Assembly (NCBI GenBank): GCA_031258195.1
Contig: JAIRNF010000017.1
Span: 1 to 47,930, forward strand
Direction: 5' to 3'
DNA length: 47,930 nucleotides
From: Prevotellaceae bacterium
Lineage (GTDB): Bacteria; Bacteroidota; Bacteroidia; Bacteroidales; UBA932
The notes under the pieces were generated by a model that was not told the DNA's origin, did not search any database, and saw nothing but the letters and a program-made list of their open reading frames with translations. This document shows, piece by piece, positions 16,244 through 24,728 of the stretch. Position numbers and translations under genes: made by a program. Every line of letters starts with the position of its first letter. Positions within the stretch are counted from its first letter, which is position 1.

Positions 16244-17524
16244 CTAAATCTTAGGAACGGTAAGGTTAAAATGGTGTTCTTTTTCTTTGTAGTTGTAGCG
16301 AATACCTATTCCATATAGCTTGCATATGGAGGCGGCTAGCGTAAGTCCAAGCCCCGTAAAACCTTCCTTTTTAGCTCCTTGATAGAACCGTGTAAAAATT
16401 TGAGACGAATCTAACTCACCGAGTTCTGCCGTATTAGAAAATTCTACGCCGTTCGACGTTATCAAAACTTCAACACGCCCATCTTTATGGTTGTGGGCAA
16501 AAGCATTTTTCAATAAATTCCCGAATAAAACAGAAGCAAGCACGTCGTTCATTCGAACTTTCACTACGGCATTTTCTATAAACGATACCGAAATATTTTG
16601 ATAAGTATATACTTCTGAGTAGTCATCTATCAACTTTTTGAGCAAATCGTTTACCACAATTTCTTTTTGGTCGGGAAATTGATCATTCTCTATTTTCGTG
16701 AGCAGCAAGAGCGTTTTATTAAGCTTGATTATATGGTCGAGCGTATGCTTTATTTTAATAATTTCTTCCAACTGACTTTCTGTAACATCGGCGTTGTTTA
16801 CCAATAGCTCCAGCCTGTTCTGACAAATGGCTAACGGCGTTTGCATCTCGTGCGAGGCATGACCGATAAACACCTTCTGCTGCTCATATACTTCAACATT
16901 GCGTCTTGCGCTACGAAGAACGGCATCGTTAAGCTTACGAAATTCGGTGATTTTAGCATCGTTATTTAGTGGTTCCAGCTGTTTACCTACCGAGAACCTG
17001 TCGAGCCATCGCAAAAGCGAGTACATGGGCTTAAAGCTGCGATATAGAATCCAAGCGTTTAGCCCTATTATAACAAACAACAGAATAAGGTAGAGCGTAA
17101 CAATCCACGATAGAATGGTCTCCTGCAAATCTTCTTTCTCTATAGTAGGTATGGCTACCGTCAGCTCGTAATACCGATTTAAAGAGTCGCGAAAAATGGT
17201 TTTAAGAATACGCGCGGGCTCTGTTTCACCCTTACTTTCGATATATATCATATCCTCCGAATATCGAACTCCTTCATGTTCGATAGCATGCTCACGGTTA
17301 ACTTCGCAAATGTAGTAGGTATTATTTGTACCGTTATCTACCGAAGGAAGCTCTTCTCCGGCTAGCGCACGTGTTATAATATGCTCGGAATAGTCTTCGA
17401 GAGTATCATCGGTTTCATCGTTAATTTCGTCTATAATAATAAAGTAGAATGCCGTAGCCCACACGGCCATAAGAATTAGCAGAGCTACAGAAATTCTTGA
17501 TATTACTCGATAGATCAGCTTCAT
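16244..17524 (-). CDS. Sensor histidine kinase
   Basis: A 426-residue membrane kinase with a helix at about residues 10-31, a periplasmic region of about 105 residues, and a second helix at about 138-160. The H-box is FIGHASHEMQTPLAI, with His225 as the phosphorylation site. The ATPase part shows the N-box (FGNLLKNAFAHN), FTRFYQGAKKEGFTG and a GLGLTLAASICKLYG G-box. Its ATG overlaps the stop of the response regulator (ATGA), so the pair is translationally coupled. The signal sensed is unknown; the neighbouring PepSY proteins are likely targets or accessory sensors. Confidence 0.93.
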   Translation of the reverse strand: MKLIYRVISRISVALLILMAVWATAFYFIIIDEINDETDDTLEDYSEHIITRALAGEELPSVDNGTNNTYYICEVNREHAIEHEGVRYSEDMIYIESKGETEPARILKTIFRDSLNRYYELTVAIPTIEKEDLQETILSWIVTLYLILLFVIIGLNAWILYRSFKPMYSLLRWLDRFSVGKQLEPLNNDAKITEFRKLNDAVLRSARRNVEVYEQQKVFIGHASHEMQTPLAICQNRLELLVNNADVTESQLEEIIKIKHTLDHIIKLNKTLLLLTKIENDQFPDQKEIVVNDLLKKLIDDYSEVYTYQNISVSFIENAVVKVRMNDVLASVLFGNLLKNAFAHNHKDGRVEVLITSNGVEFSNTAELGELDSSQIFTRFYQGAKKEGFTGLGLTLAASICKLYGIGIRYNYKEKEHHFNLTVPKI

Positions 17525-18204
17525 TTATCTTCAGTAGTCATTTTATAGCCAAACCCGTAAATCGCTTTAATCTCTATACTTGCTTCGGCTTTTTTAAGCT
17601 TCTTACGTAAGTTTTTTATTTGGGCATAGATAAAATCGTAGTTATCCACCTGATCGATATGATCGCCCCATACGGCTTCTGCCAGAATAGCTTTATCGAT
17701 TAAGTGATTGGGACGGGTCATAAAATAGAGCAAAATATCGTACTCCTTACGATTTAAGTCGAGCAAGCTATTCTCTATATACACCTCATACTTATCGGGA
17801 AACAACTTTACATTGCCTTGTACAATAGAACTTTCGCCCTGCTGCTGATTTCTACGAATTAGGCTTTTTATACGCGCATTAAGCTCGGCAAGATGAAATG
17901 GCTTAGCAAGGTAATCGTCGGCTCCCAGCTCAAGCCCCTCAACCTTATCGTCGATAGAATCTTTTGCCGAAATAACAATCACATTCTCCTGCTTATGCAT
18001 ATTCTTAAGCTGTTGTAGCAAAGCCAACCCATTTCCGTCGGGAAGCATAATATCAAGCAATATGCACTCGTAACTGTACATTGCTATTTTCCGCAGTCCT
18101 TCCTGAGATGTTGCAGCCACCTCAACCACATACCGTTCCTTCTCTAGAAAACGTTGTATTACCTCTCTTAAAGAATGTTCATCTTCTATAATCAGGATTT
18201 TCAT
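17521..18204 (-). CDS. Response regulator, OmpR/PhoB family
   Basis: Starting at MKILIIEDEHSLREV (18204), the protein is 227 residues; an upstream in-frame ATG at 18231 is less likely. The receiver domain has the acidic pair Glu7-Asp8, the phospho-acceptor Asp51 in CILLDIMLPDG, and Lys101 in DYLAKPF. The C-terminal winged helix includes LDLNRKEYDILLYFM, AVWGDHIDQVDNYDFIYAQI and IKAIYGFGYKM, as in PhoB-like DNA-binding domains. It is the first gene of the regulator-kinase pair. The 270 bases upstream hold one copy of the dispersed GTCATTTCGA repeat. Confidence 0.94.
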   Translation of the reverse strand: MKILIIEDEHSLREVIQRFLEKERYVVEVAATSQEGLRKIAMYSYECILLDIMLPDGNGLALLQQLKNMHKQENVIVISAKDSIDDKVEGLELGADDYLAKPFHLAELNARIKSLIRRNQQQGESSIVQGNVKLFPDKYEVYIENSLLDLNRKEYDILLYFMTRPNHLIDKAILAEAVWGDHIDQVDNYDFIYAQIKNLRKKLKKAEASIEIKAIYGFGYKMTTEDK

Positions 18205-18296
18205 CTCGTTGTTATTTTCGACAAAGTACAAATTAAAATCTGAAATAGAGTTGAAATCGCAATCTCTACCTCTCTTTGCCGTTCCGACCCTCGTCC

Positions 18297-18321
18297 GTCA
18301 TTTCGAGCGAAGTGTCGGGAG
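18297..18321. repeat. Partial copy of the dispersed GTCATTTCGAGCGAAG repeat
   Basis: GTCATTTCGAGCGAAG matches one arm of the palindromic repeat family seen at 28086, 38156 and elsewhere. Only a weak partner arm is visible here. The region from 18205 to 18478 has no gene. Confidence 0.6.
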
Positions 18322-18478
18322 TATATTTTTTCGAACATCGAACCACTTCCCGCGTCTCCCAATTTGGTTATTTCTCCTTAGCCTCTACTTTAACATCGTT
18401 AATTAAAACAAATATCTAAATTTTTTGATGATTTTATAACAAAATTATTTACGATAACCATCATTTAACTACTCCAAT

Positions 18479-20106
18479 ATGTCGTTACAACAAGCCAATA
18501 TTGTAAAGCTGTTTTACAACGAACTTCCAAAGCGAGGCGTAAAAGTCAGCATGAAAGGGATAAAAGATGCGTTGTTTTCGCATCCGTATTATCCCAGCTT
18601 ACAGTCAATAAGCGATTATCCGGGCACTCTGGGCGTTGCCACTATAAGCGTAAGAATAAGTCTAGAACAACTTCGCGACGCGTTAGGTGAAGCAGAAGCC
18701 ATAGTCTTTCTCGAAGAAAAAGGGCAAAGCTACCCCTGTACTGATAAGAAACATCGGGGAGAAAACCGCTATTTATACCTCAAATGGTAAAAAAGATGAA
18801 ACGGAAAGCCTTGAAGGATTCAGCGAAAAATGGAAAGGAATAACCCTTCTCTTTCAAGCAGAAGACGCAATAGGCGAAACCGATTATAAAGAAAATATGC
18901 GGCAAAAAAGGCAGGCTAATTTTTACTATACTGTTGCTGTTGCCGGAGTTATATGTTTCTTAGGCTTAGCTTGCTATTATAGCCATGATACATTAAACTT
19001 TGCTTTAATGCTTCTACCCAAGCCGCTTGGTTTGTCCTTTGCCGTACCGCTTGCGGCTACCGAACTCGGATTTAAGCTTCCTGTCGCCGAAAGGTTATGC
19101 TCTATCAGTACCAACCATGGGTGCGAAAAGGTAATGCACTCTAAAGCATCATCCATTACTAAAGATATTAAGCTGGCAGATGTTGGTGTTGGCTACTTTA
19201 TTAGCGTAATACTATGCATGATGGTATTTTCTTTTTCGGGACACATGCTATATATATCGGGTATGCAAACGTTAACCCTACTATCGTCGCTATGCCTGCC
19301 TCTCGTAATATTCTCCGTTAGCTACCAAACATTTGCCGTAAAAGCGTACCGTCCCCTCTGCCTATGAGTAATGGGTATGCTGGTTGCCGATGTTATTGTT
19401 TACTGGGCTTTGGGGTATATCGGTTTTTCTGCCGTAAACTTACCGGCTGTTTTACTGGCGCTAGGCGTACTTATGCTGATTGCGGACAGCTGGATGTCGG
19501 TTAAGCGGATTTTATTCAAAACAAACAGTCTTTACAAGAGGAATACCACAAGTTTAACCAACTACGACAGCGCCCCGAACGGATTTCGCGAGCGCTAATC
19601 GGTGTTGAGGCAGAAGATATGGGCGAAGGAAAAGGCGATATCATATTTGGCGGCTTAAACCCTAAAGTGGTGTTTACCGAAGTAATTAACCCGCATTGCG
19701 GTCCTTGCGGCAGAGCTATTAATGAGCCAATTCCCCTGCTAGATATATTCCCGGAAGACTTACAGGTACGGATTCGCTTTACAGGCAGGGAGAACGATAC
19801 GGAAAGCGAATGTGCTGTTTTAACCCACCGTCTTATTAGCTATGCGACCACACACACTCAAGTTGAGATAAAAAAAGCACTTACAGAGGGGGGTATAAAG
19901 ATATGAGCTATGAGGGGTGGAAAAAACGTTTTTCTGTTACAGATAATGAATATGGAAAAACAGTGTTACCCGAACAGCTGAAATGGAGCGCTAAAGCAAA
20001 TATCGCCTACACTCCAACAACATTCCGTAATGGAAGACGCGTACCCACCAGCCTTCGGTTTAACGATCTCCGTCACTGGCTTAGTGAAATGACGGAACAG
20101 CTATAA
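18479..20106 (+). pseudogene. C39-like/VKOR/thioredoxin fusion protein, multiply broken
   Basis: Read across frames this is one gene of about 540 codons. First comes a C39-like N-terminal domain (LPKRGVKVSMKGIKDALF, SHPYYPSLQSISDYPGTLG). Next is a vitamin K epoxide reductase-like membrane domain with LCSISTNHGCEKVMHSKAS, then a thioredoxin domain (INPHCGPCGRAINEPIPLL). Frames change at about 18775, 19530 and 19890, the last in a run of six G. TGA at 19365-19367 interrupts the VKOR part. The VKOR active-site CxxC should precede that stop but reads YRPLCL, so one Cys is also lost. Such fusions likely oxidise and process GG-leader peptides at the inner membrane, which fits the three peptide genes downstream. 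Several independent lesions argue for a true pseudogene. Confidence 0.85.
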
Positions 20107-20135
20107 CTTGTAGATACTTTATAAAACAAAACTAA

Positions 20136-20168
20136 ATGTTTAACCAAACCGCTCGAAAGGAAGCAGAG
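20136..20168 (+). repeat. 33-bp leader repeat, copy 1
   Basis: ATGTTTAACCAA, then GC and GAAAGGAAGC, at the same spacing as copy 2 (20416). It lies 42 bases before peptide 2. It also starts a 20-codon frame (MFNQTARKEAEPYILRKLKL). Confidence 0.6.
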
Positions 20169-20209
20169 CCCTACATTTTAAGAAAGCTTAAATTATAAAA
20201 ATTTTTATC

Positions 20210-20407
20210 ATGAAAAAGTTAGCATTGAAAGACCTGTTGTTAAGCCGAACAAATCCTCTCTCCTCAAGCGAGAAAAAAGAACTTTTACGAGGGTTATCCT
20301 ATCCTTGTCAGCCAAGATATTTTTGTAAAAGCACAACTATCGCCCGCGACGAATGCGCTATAGAACTTCCACCAGCAGAGTGTAATTGCACTTTAGGTGG
20401 TCGTTAA
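20210..20407 (+). CDS. GG-leader-like peptide 2, atypical cleavage site
   Basis: This 65-residue precursor has the same leader type (MKKLALKDLLLSRTNPLSSS then EKKELL). However, the expected Gly-Gly is Arg27-Gly28, so cleavage by a GG protease may be weakened. The core of about 37 residues has Cys at 33, 39, 49, 58 and 60 and ends ECNCTLGGR. It is preceded by a 33-bp repeat and an A/T-rich leader, and the ATG sits in ATCATGAAAAAG. It is the first of three peptide genes after the broken oxidase gene. Five Cys leaves one unpaired unless it forms a dimer or other link. Confidence 0.65.
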   Translation: MKKLALKDLLLSRTNPLSSSEKKELLRGLSYPCQPRYFCKSTTIARDECAIELPPAECNCTLGGR

Positions 20408-20415
20408 CACTGTTT

Positions 20416-20448
20416 ATGTTTAACCAAGTTGCCTGAAAGGAAGCGGGA
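20416..20448 (+). repeat. 33-bp leader repeat, copy 2
   Basis: Same pattern as 20136-20168 (ATGTTTAACCAA and GAAAGGAAGC at identical positions; about 26 of 33 bases shared). It lies about 70 bases before peptide 3, just after the peptide 2 stop. Confidence 0.6.
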
Positions 20449-20517
20449 TTGTTTTTAGGGGAAACGCGCACTTAGTCAACGTTTTAATAAAATACAAACA
20501 GCTAAAATCGAAAGGTT

Positions 20518-20694
20518 ATGAAAAAATTATCTTTAAAAAATTTGACGTTAAACAGCCGCGACGCTCTATTAGACGACGAGAAAAAGAAGGTAACGGGAGG
20601 AAATGTTCCCTATACCTACGAATGCTTTAACCGCGGAGGTCCAAAGTCTATTCGCGTATGGATAAGAGTAGGTATTGATCCAGAACCGTGTTAA
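20518..20694 (+). CDS. GG-leader peptide 3
   Basis: A 58-residue precursor. The leader MKKLSLKNLTLNSRDALL continues to EKKKVT-Gly27-Gly28. The core of 30 residues starts NVPYTYECFNRGGPKSIRVW and ends DPEPC, with Cys at 36 and 58 only, enough for one disulfide closing a loop of 21 residues. A strong Rho-independent terminator follows 25 bases after the stop. Leader conservation with peptides 1, 2 and 4 contrasts with unrelated cores, the usual pattern of leader-guided peptide families. Confidence 0.7.
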   Translation: MKKLSLKNLTLNSRDALLDDEKKKVTGGNVPYTYECFNRGGPKSIRVWIRVGIDPEPC

Positions 20695-20718
20695 TGTTTT
20701 TTGCCAGATACATTTAAG

Positions 20719-20746
20719 AAAAAGGGAGAGCAAGCTCTCCCTTTTT
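20719..20746 (+). terminator. Rho-independent terminator after peptide 3
   Basis: AAAAAGGGAGAGC/GCTCTCCCTTTTT with a 2-nt loop; the descending arm ends in five T. Confidence 0.85.
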
Positions 20747-20782
20747 AAAACCACATTATTAACTATTTAAAACTATTGAACC

Positions 20783-20935
20783 ATGAAAAAGTTAACGTTG
20801 AAGGATTTAGGCTTAGATCAAAGTAACATTCTGTCTTCTGATGAAAAGAAAAAGCCGAAAGGCGGAGCTAGCTGTGAATTTCCGGGAGATTACGGTTGCC
20901 GCAGTCCGAACGATGCGGATTCGCGCTGGTGGTAA
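20783..20935 (+). CDS. GG-leader peptide 4
   Basis: A 50-residue precursor beginning MKKLTLKDLGLDQSNILSSD, then EKKKPK-Gly27-Gly28. The core of 22 residues has Cys31 and Cys39, allowing one eight-residue loop, and ends in DADSRWW. It is separated from peptide 3 by a terminator and so has its own promoter or depends on read-through. The IS21-family element begins 35 bases after its stop, so any further peptide or transporter genes may have been displaced. Confidence 0.68.
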   Translation: MKKLTLKDLGLDQSNILSSDEKKKPKGGASCEFPGDYGCRSPNDADSRWW

Positions 20936-20970
20936 ACCTGTTTTCAATCGGCTTAATTTTTTAAGCAAGC

Positions 20971-21018
20971 TGGAAAAAACGGAAAAATAGGACCCTAAAA
21001 AGCGTAGTAAAAAGACTC
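20971..21018 (+). repeat. IS21 left terminal inverted repeat
   Basis: TGGAAAAAACGG at the tip, then GGACCCTAAAAA and AGTAAAAAG. About 40 of 48 positions match the complement of the right end. Confidence 0.8.
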
Positions 21019-21076
21019 TGGAAGAACTACAGGTCTTTCTACCGGATATTGCTACCGCTTGATTACTAATCCGACA

Positions 21077-22216
21077 ATGCGTATGGAACATAAGGCGGGC
21101 CGATAAGATGTTTGTAGGCTATACCGGCTCGAAGCGGTGGATTTACCCTCATGGAGAATCTCCCCGTCAGGTAAATGTCCTTGCGGCCATTCTCGGATGC
21201 GGCTTATTGACGTATGCGGAAGCTGTCGCAGTCCAAAGCAAGGAAGACTTTATCTGCGCCTGCGAAAATACATTTTATTACTATGGGGGTGTTCCCCGGT
21301 CCATTGCGCCGGATAGCCTAAAGGCGGCGGTAACCAAAGCCGGACGTTATGAATCCCTAATCAATGAAGAGTTCGAACGCTTCGCCGAACATTACGGAGT
21401 AACCGTTATTCCCGCCAGGGTTCGTAAGCCCCGGGATAAATCACATGTTGAGAATGCGGTTAAGTCGGACAATAAAGATATCTTTACCCGAATCGATTCT
21501 TCGCATTGTCCGGACCCGATGTCTCCGAGTGTTGCTATCCGTTCCGCTCCGGAACTCCATAACAACGGACCGATGACAAATCGTAAGTACTCTCGAAGAA
21601 GTTACGTTGAAGATATAGAAAAGATACGTTGGGACCTTTGAATCCTATCCGTTACCAGATAAAAAAACACGCTATGGCTACCGTAGGGCGGGATGGGTAT
21701 ATCCGTTTACGAGACGACATCCGTTACTATAGCGTTCCTTACATCCATATTGGTAAAAAACTTAAGATATCCTATACAAGTAGCGAGGTGTTTATTTATG
21801 ACAGCTACAACTGTGTAGCAACCCACGTGCGTGAGCGTAAGGAGCTCCGTCATACAACCAATCCGGAACATCTAAGTCCTAAACATAGGACCATTATGGA
21901 ATGGTCTTCGGAGACAGTCCTCTCTCAGGCATCAGAGATACACGAAGATGTGGAGTTTTACATCCGTAAAGTTCTGGAAACAAAACGCTATGCGGATCAG
22001 GCTAACAAAATCCGTTCAGGCATATTAAACTTAGCCCGTAAGGTTGGTCCCGCCCGTCTGGCGGCAGCCCGTCGTTTAGCCGACAGCCACGGACGATATA
22101 GTTCCCTTGAGATACAGGATATCCTCAAAACTAAATCCGAACAAGTAGAAATAGAAGAAGAAACGGCAGATATCCCCGAACATGAAAATATAAGAGGTAA
22201 AGAGTATTATAAATAA
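21077..22216 (+). pseudogene. istA: IS21 transposase IstA, truncated and frameshifted
   Basis: Only the DDE catalytic region and C terminus remain. MRMEHKAG is followed by a one-base insertion (GGGCCGAT) and then MFVGYTGSKRWIYPHG. The second Asp is in IAPDSLKAAVTKAG and the Glu in KSHVENAVK. The segment from about 21490 to 21650 is garbled, with a second frameshift before LNPIRYQIKKHAMATV. The C-terminal half then reads well to 22216. The helix-turn-helix N terminus expected for IstA is absent, replaced by about 60 bases next to the left inverted repeat. This fits internal deletion followed by point decay. Confidence 0.82.
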
Positions 22217-22282
22217 ATCAATTACGGTAAAATCACGAACAATCAAACACCAGAAAAGCTACGTCAGACGCGTCTTTTTGGC

Positions 22283-22981
22283 ATGCATGACGCTTTTAAA
22301 ACATCATTGGAGAATACACTCAAAGAGCGGATGACACAGGATCAGCTTATCTTCCATCCGGTATCCAGCGAGTGGGATAATCGTCGCAATAGAGCCGTAG
22401 ACAGGGCTCTTAAAGCCGCCGCCTTCCGGTATAATGCTTCTTTGGAGGAAATAGACTATAGCTTTGAAAGAGGTTTGGACCGTAACCGGGCGGATCGTTT
22501 AGCAGCCTTGAAATTTATCAGGGAAAGTAAGGACCTGTTTATTACCGTACCTACCGGAACAGGTAAAAGTCACCTGGCGGCTGCTTTAGGATATAAAGCC
22601 CGCCAGGACGGATACAGGGCGCTTTACGCCAGCACCGCTAAACTCATGAGTAGTCTCAAGATTGCAAAAGTCAAAGGAACTATACTAAACGAATTTAAAC
22701 GTATAGAAAGAACCGGTTTGTTAATACTCGATGACTTCGCCATGCAAACCTTCGACTCCCAATCAAGGGGTATGCTGATGGATATTATAGAAGACGGGCA
22801 TCGAAAATGGGCGACTATAATTACCTCGCGGATACCGGTAAAAGCACGGCATGATGCTACCGGGGAAAAGACCGTCGCAGACGCAATCCTCGACAGATTG
22901 GCGCATCATTCATTAAGAGTCGAACTATACGGGGAATCGATCAGAAAGAGGAAGAACAAGAGTGAGATCAGCTTCAGTTAA
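22283..22981 (+). CDS. istB: IS21 helper ATPase IstB
   Basis: IstB is an AAA+ ATPase that assists the IstA transposase. The Walker A motif is VPTGTGKSHLA, Walker B is LLILDDFAMQ, with sensor-type Thr-Ser in ATIITSRIP and the C-terminal ILDRLAHHSLRVELYGES. The frame is intact for 232 residues from the ATG at 22283. The conserved upstream segment (NNQTPEKLRQTRLFGM) is open in the same frame but has no normal start codon, so the usual N terminus seems to have lost its ATG. Without a full IstA it is probably non-functional in transposition. Confidence 0.9.
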   Translation: MHDAFKTSLENTLKERMTQDQLIFHPVSSEWDNRRNRAVDRALKAAAFRYNASLEEIDYSFERGLDRNRADRLAALKFIRESKDLFITVPTGTGKSHLAAALGYKARQDGYRALYASTAKLMSSLKIAKVKGTILNEFKRIERTGLLILDDFAMQTFDSQSRGMLMDIIEDGHRKWATIITSRIPVKARHDATGEKTVADAILDRLAHHSLRVELYGESIRKRKNKSEISFS

Positions 22982-23158
22982 TAAATTAAACGGACCGGAT
23001 AATGATATTTTGATATGAATATGTGTTTTTGTAAAATAAGCGGACCCAAAACAAGGGAAAGCTAAAAAATAACAGAAGCTTAACTCGGGCTGAATCTACT
23101 TCCTTTTGACCCCAATACCGAGGATAACTTTTGACTATTTCGAAAGGATAACTTCAGG

Positions 23159-23206
23159 TGGCCTTTTTACTTCGTTTTTTAGGGGTCATTTTATCCGTTT
23201 TTTCCA
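23159..23206 (-). repeat. IS21 right terminal inverted repeat
   Basis: Ends in CCGTTTTTTCCA, with TTTTTTAGGGGTCATTT inside; complementary to the left end. Confidence 0.8.
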
Positions 23207-23236
23207 AACAAGCTAAGCTATTGGTATAATAAAAGG

Positions 23237-24460
23237 CTATTCGCTAAATAGCTTTACGATATTCAAGAGAACCTCTTTTGCTTTTTCCATAGATTCTAAA
23301 GGTACATACTCGTATTTACCGTGGAAGTTATGCCCACCGACAAACACATTCGGGCAAGGTAGTCCCATAAACGACAATCGCGCACCATCTGTACCGCCAC
23401 GTATAGGTTTTACTATAGGTTCTACGCCCGCCATCTGCATTGCCTTGAAAGCTGTTTCTATAATATGGTAATGGGGTTCTACCATTTCGCGCATGTTATA
23501 GTACTGATCTTTCATGTCAAGCGCGCAGGTACCCTTTCCGTATCGCTGATTCATAAACTCTACACAGTGCTTCATCAGCTCTTTTTTCTCCTCAAACTTC
23601 TTACGGTCGTGGTCGCGGATGATATACTGAAGCGTAGCCTCCTCAACCGTTCCATCCAACCGTATTACGTGGAAGAAACCTTCGTAATCTTGGGTAAACT
23701 CGGGACGTTCGTTAACCGGTAGCATAGCATTCAGCTCTGTAGCAATAAGAATTGCGTTTAGCATCTTATCCTTAGCATATCCCGGATGTATATTGCGTCC
23801 TTGAATAAATATCTTCGCTCCTGCGGCATTAAAGTTCTCGTACTCCAACTCTCCAACCATACCGCCATCGAAGGTGTAGGCGTAGTCTGCACCAAACTTC
23901 TTGACATCAAACTTATCTACTCCGCGTCCTATTTCTTCATCCGGCGTAAAGCCTATTTTTATTTCGCCATGCTTAACTTCGGGATGCGCCATCAGGTACT
24001 CTACTGCCGCCATTATTTCTGTAACACCCGCTTTATCGTCTGCGCCAAGCAGAGTTGTGCCGTCAGTGGTGATAATAGTTTGTCCTTTGTACATGGGTAA
24101 CTCCGGGAAGTCTGCTATTGCCAACTTCGGACCTGATTCTTTGTTGAGTATGATATCGCCGCCATCGTAGTTTTTAATGATCTGTGGCTTGATGTTTGCC
24201 CCGCTCATATCGGGTGCGGTATCTACATGGGCAATAAAACCGATAGTAGGCACCTTTTTATCAATATTTGAGGGGATGGTTGCCATAACGTAACCGTACT
24301 CGTCCATAGCGGCATCCTTTAGCCCCAGCTGGCGTAGCTCTTCGGCAAGGGCCTCGAGCAGTACCAGCTGCTTTTGTGTACTGGGTTGACTTTCTGATTC
24401 AGGATCTGATTGTGTATCGTAGGCAATATACCTAAGAAATCTGTCTAATATATTCTCCAT
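23237..24460 (-). CDS. pepT: Peptidase T (tripeptide aminopeptidase)
   Basis: This 407-residue M20-family zinc aminopeptidase releases the N-terminal residue of tripeptides in the cytoplasm. The metal site is built from [15 protein letters not shown] (His), [15 protein letters not shown] (bridging Asp), [11 protein letters not shown] (catalytic Glu pair), [16 protein letters not shown] and, near the end, [14 protein letters not shown] (His). The lid domain carries [18 protein letters not shown] and [18 protein letters not shown]. Full length, no lesions. It stands alone on the minus strand, with IS remnants downstream and a 270-bp gap upstream. It may work with the OPT-type oligopeptide transporter at 29163 in peptide use. 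Confidence 0.96.
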   Translation of the reverse strand: MENILDRFLRYIAYDTQSDPESESQPSTQKQLVLLEALAEELRQLGLKDAAMDEYGYVMATIPSNIDKKVPTIGFIAHVDTAPDMSGANIKPQIIKNYDGGDIILNKESGPKLAIADFPELPMYKGQTIITTDGTTLLGADDKAGVTEIMAAVEYLMAHPEVKHGEIKIGFTPDEEIGRGVDKFDVKKFGADYAYTFDGGMVGELEYENFNAAGAKIFIQGRNIHPGYAKDKMLNAILIATELNAMLPVNERPEFTQDYEGFFHVIRLDGTVEEATLQYIIRDHDRKKFEEKKELMKHCVEFMNQRYGKGTCALDMKDQYYNMREMVEPHYHIIETAFKAMQMAGVEPIVKPIRGGTDGARLSFMGLPCPNVFVGGHNFHGKYEYVPLESMEKAKEVLLNIVKLFSE

Positions 24461-24639
24461 AGCTGTTATTTTAACTTTGTAGGTTTTATGCGGGTTCTAT
24501 GATTTTTCTTAGATCAAAACCGCCTATATTTCAGGGCGTTTTAATATTCGTACTACAATTTTGATTTTTCTATATATCGTTCAAATTTACCAATTATCTT
24601 TTATATTTTTCCGTTATATTGAACGACCTTTGCTAAAAA

Positions 24640-24670
24640 TCCCCCGCTCCACAGTATCATGAGCGGGGGA
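24640..24670 (-). terminator. Rho-independent terminator (minus strand)
   Basis: TCCCCCGCTC/GAGCGGGGGA stem, 11-nt loop. Read on the minus strand it ends in ATTTTT, placed to end the S41 protease gene. The rest of the gap 24461-24728 is AT-rich and holds the presumed pepT promoter. Confidence 0.75.
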
Positions 24671-24728
24671 AAACAGAATATAAAGAAGCGTTAGAATCAG
24701 CTACCATTATTTATGACTTATAAGCCCT

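Larger units (their letters stand above)
20971..23206 (+). mobile_element. IS21-family insertion sequence, defective
   Basis: The element carries istA- and istB-like genes between imperfect terminal inverted repeats. The outer 12 bases, TGGAAAAAACGG and CCGTTTTTTCCA, match exactly, and similarity extends to about 48 bases. Internal GGACC-type repeats lie near 22993 and 23041. The istA gene lacks its N-terminal part and is frameshifted, so the element cannot move on its own. CAAGC directly before the left end recurs two bases beyond the right end and may be part of a target duplication. It is inserted just after the last GG-leader peptide gene. The stretch 22982-23206 holds only the IS right end and no gene. 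Confidence 0.85.

Noticed and set aside
20569-20754. 61-codon minus-strand frame over peptide 3
   Set aside because: It overlaps a clear GG-leader precursor and its terminator.
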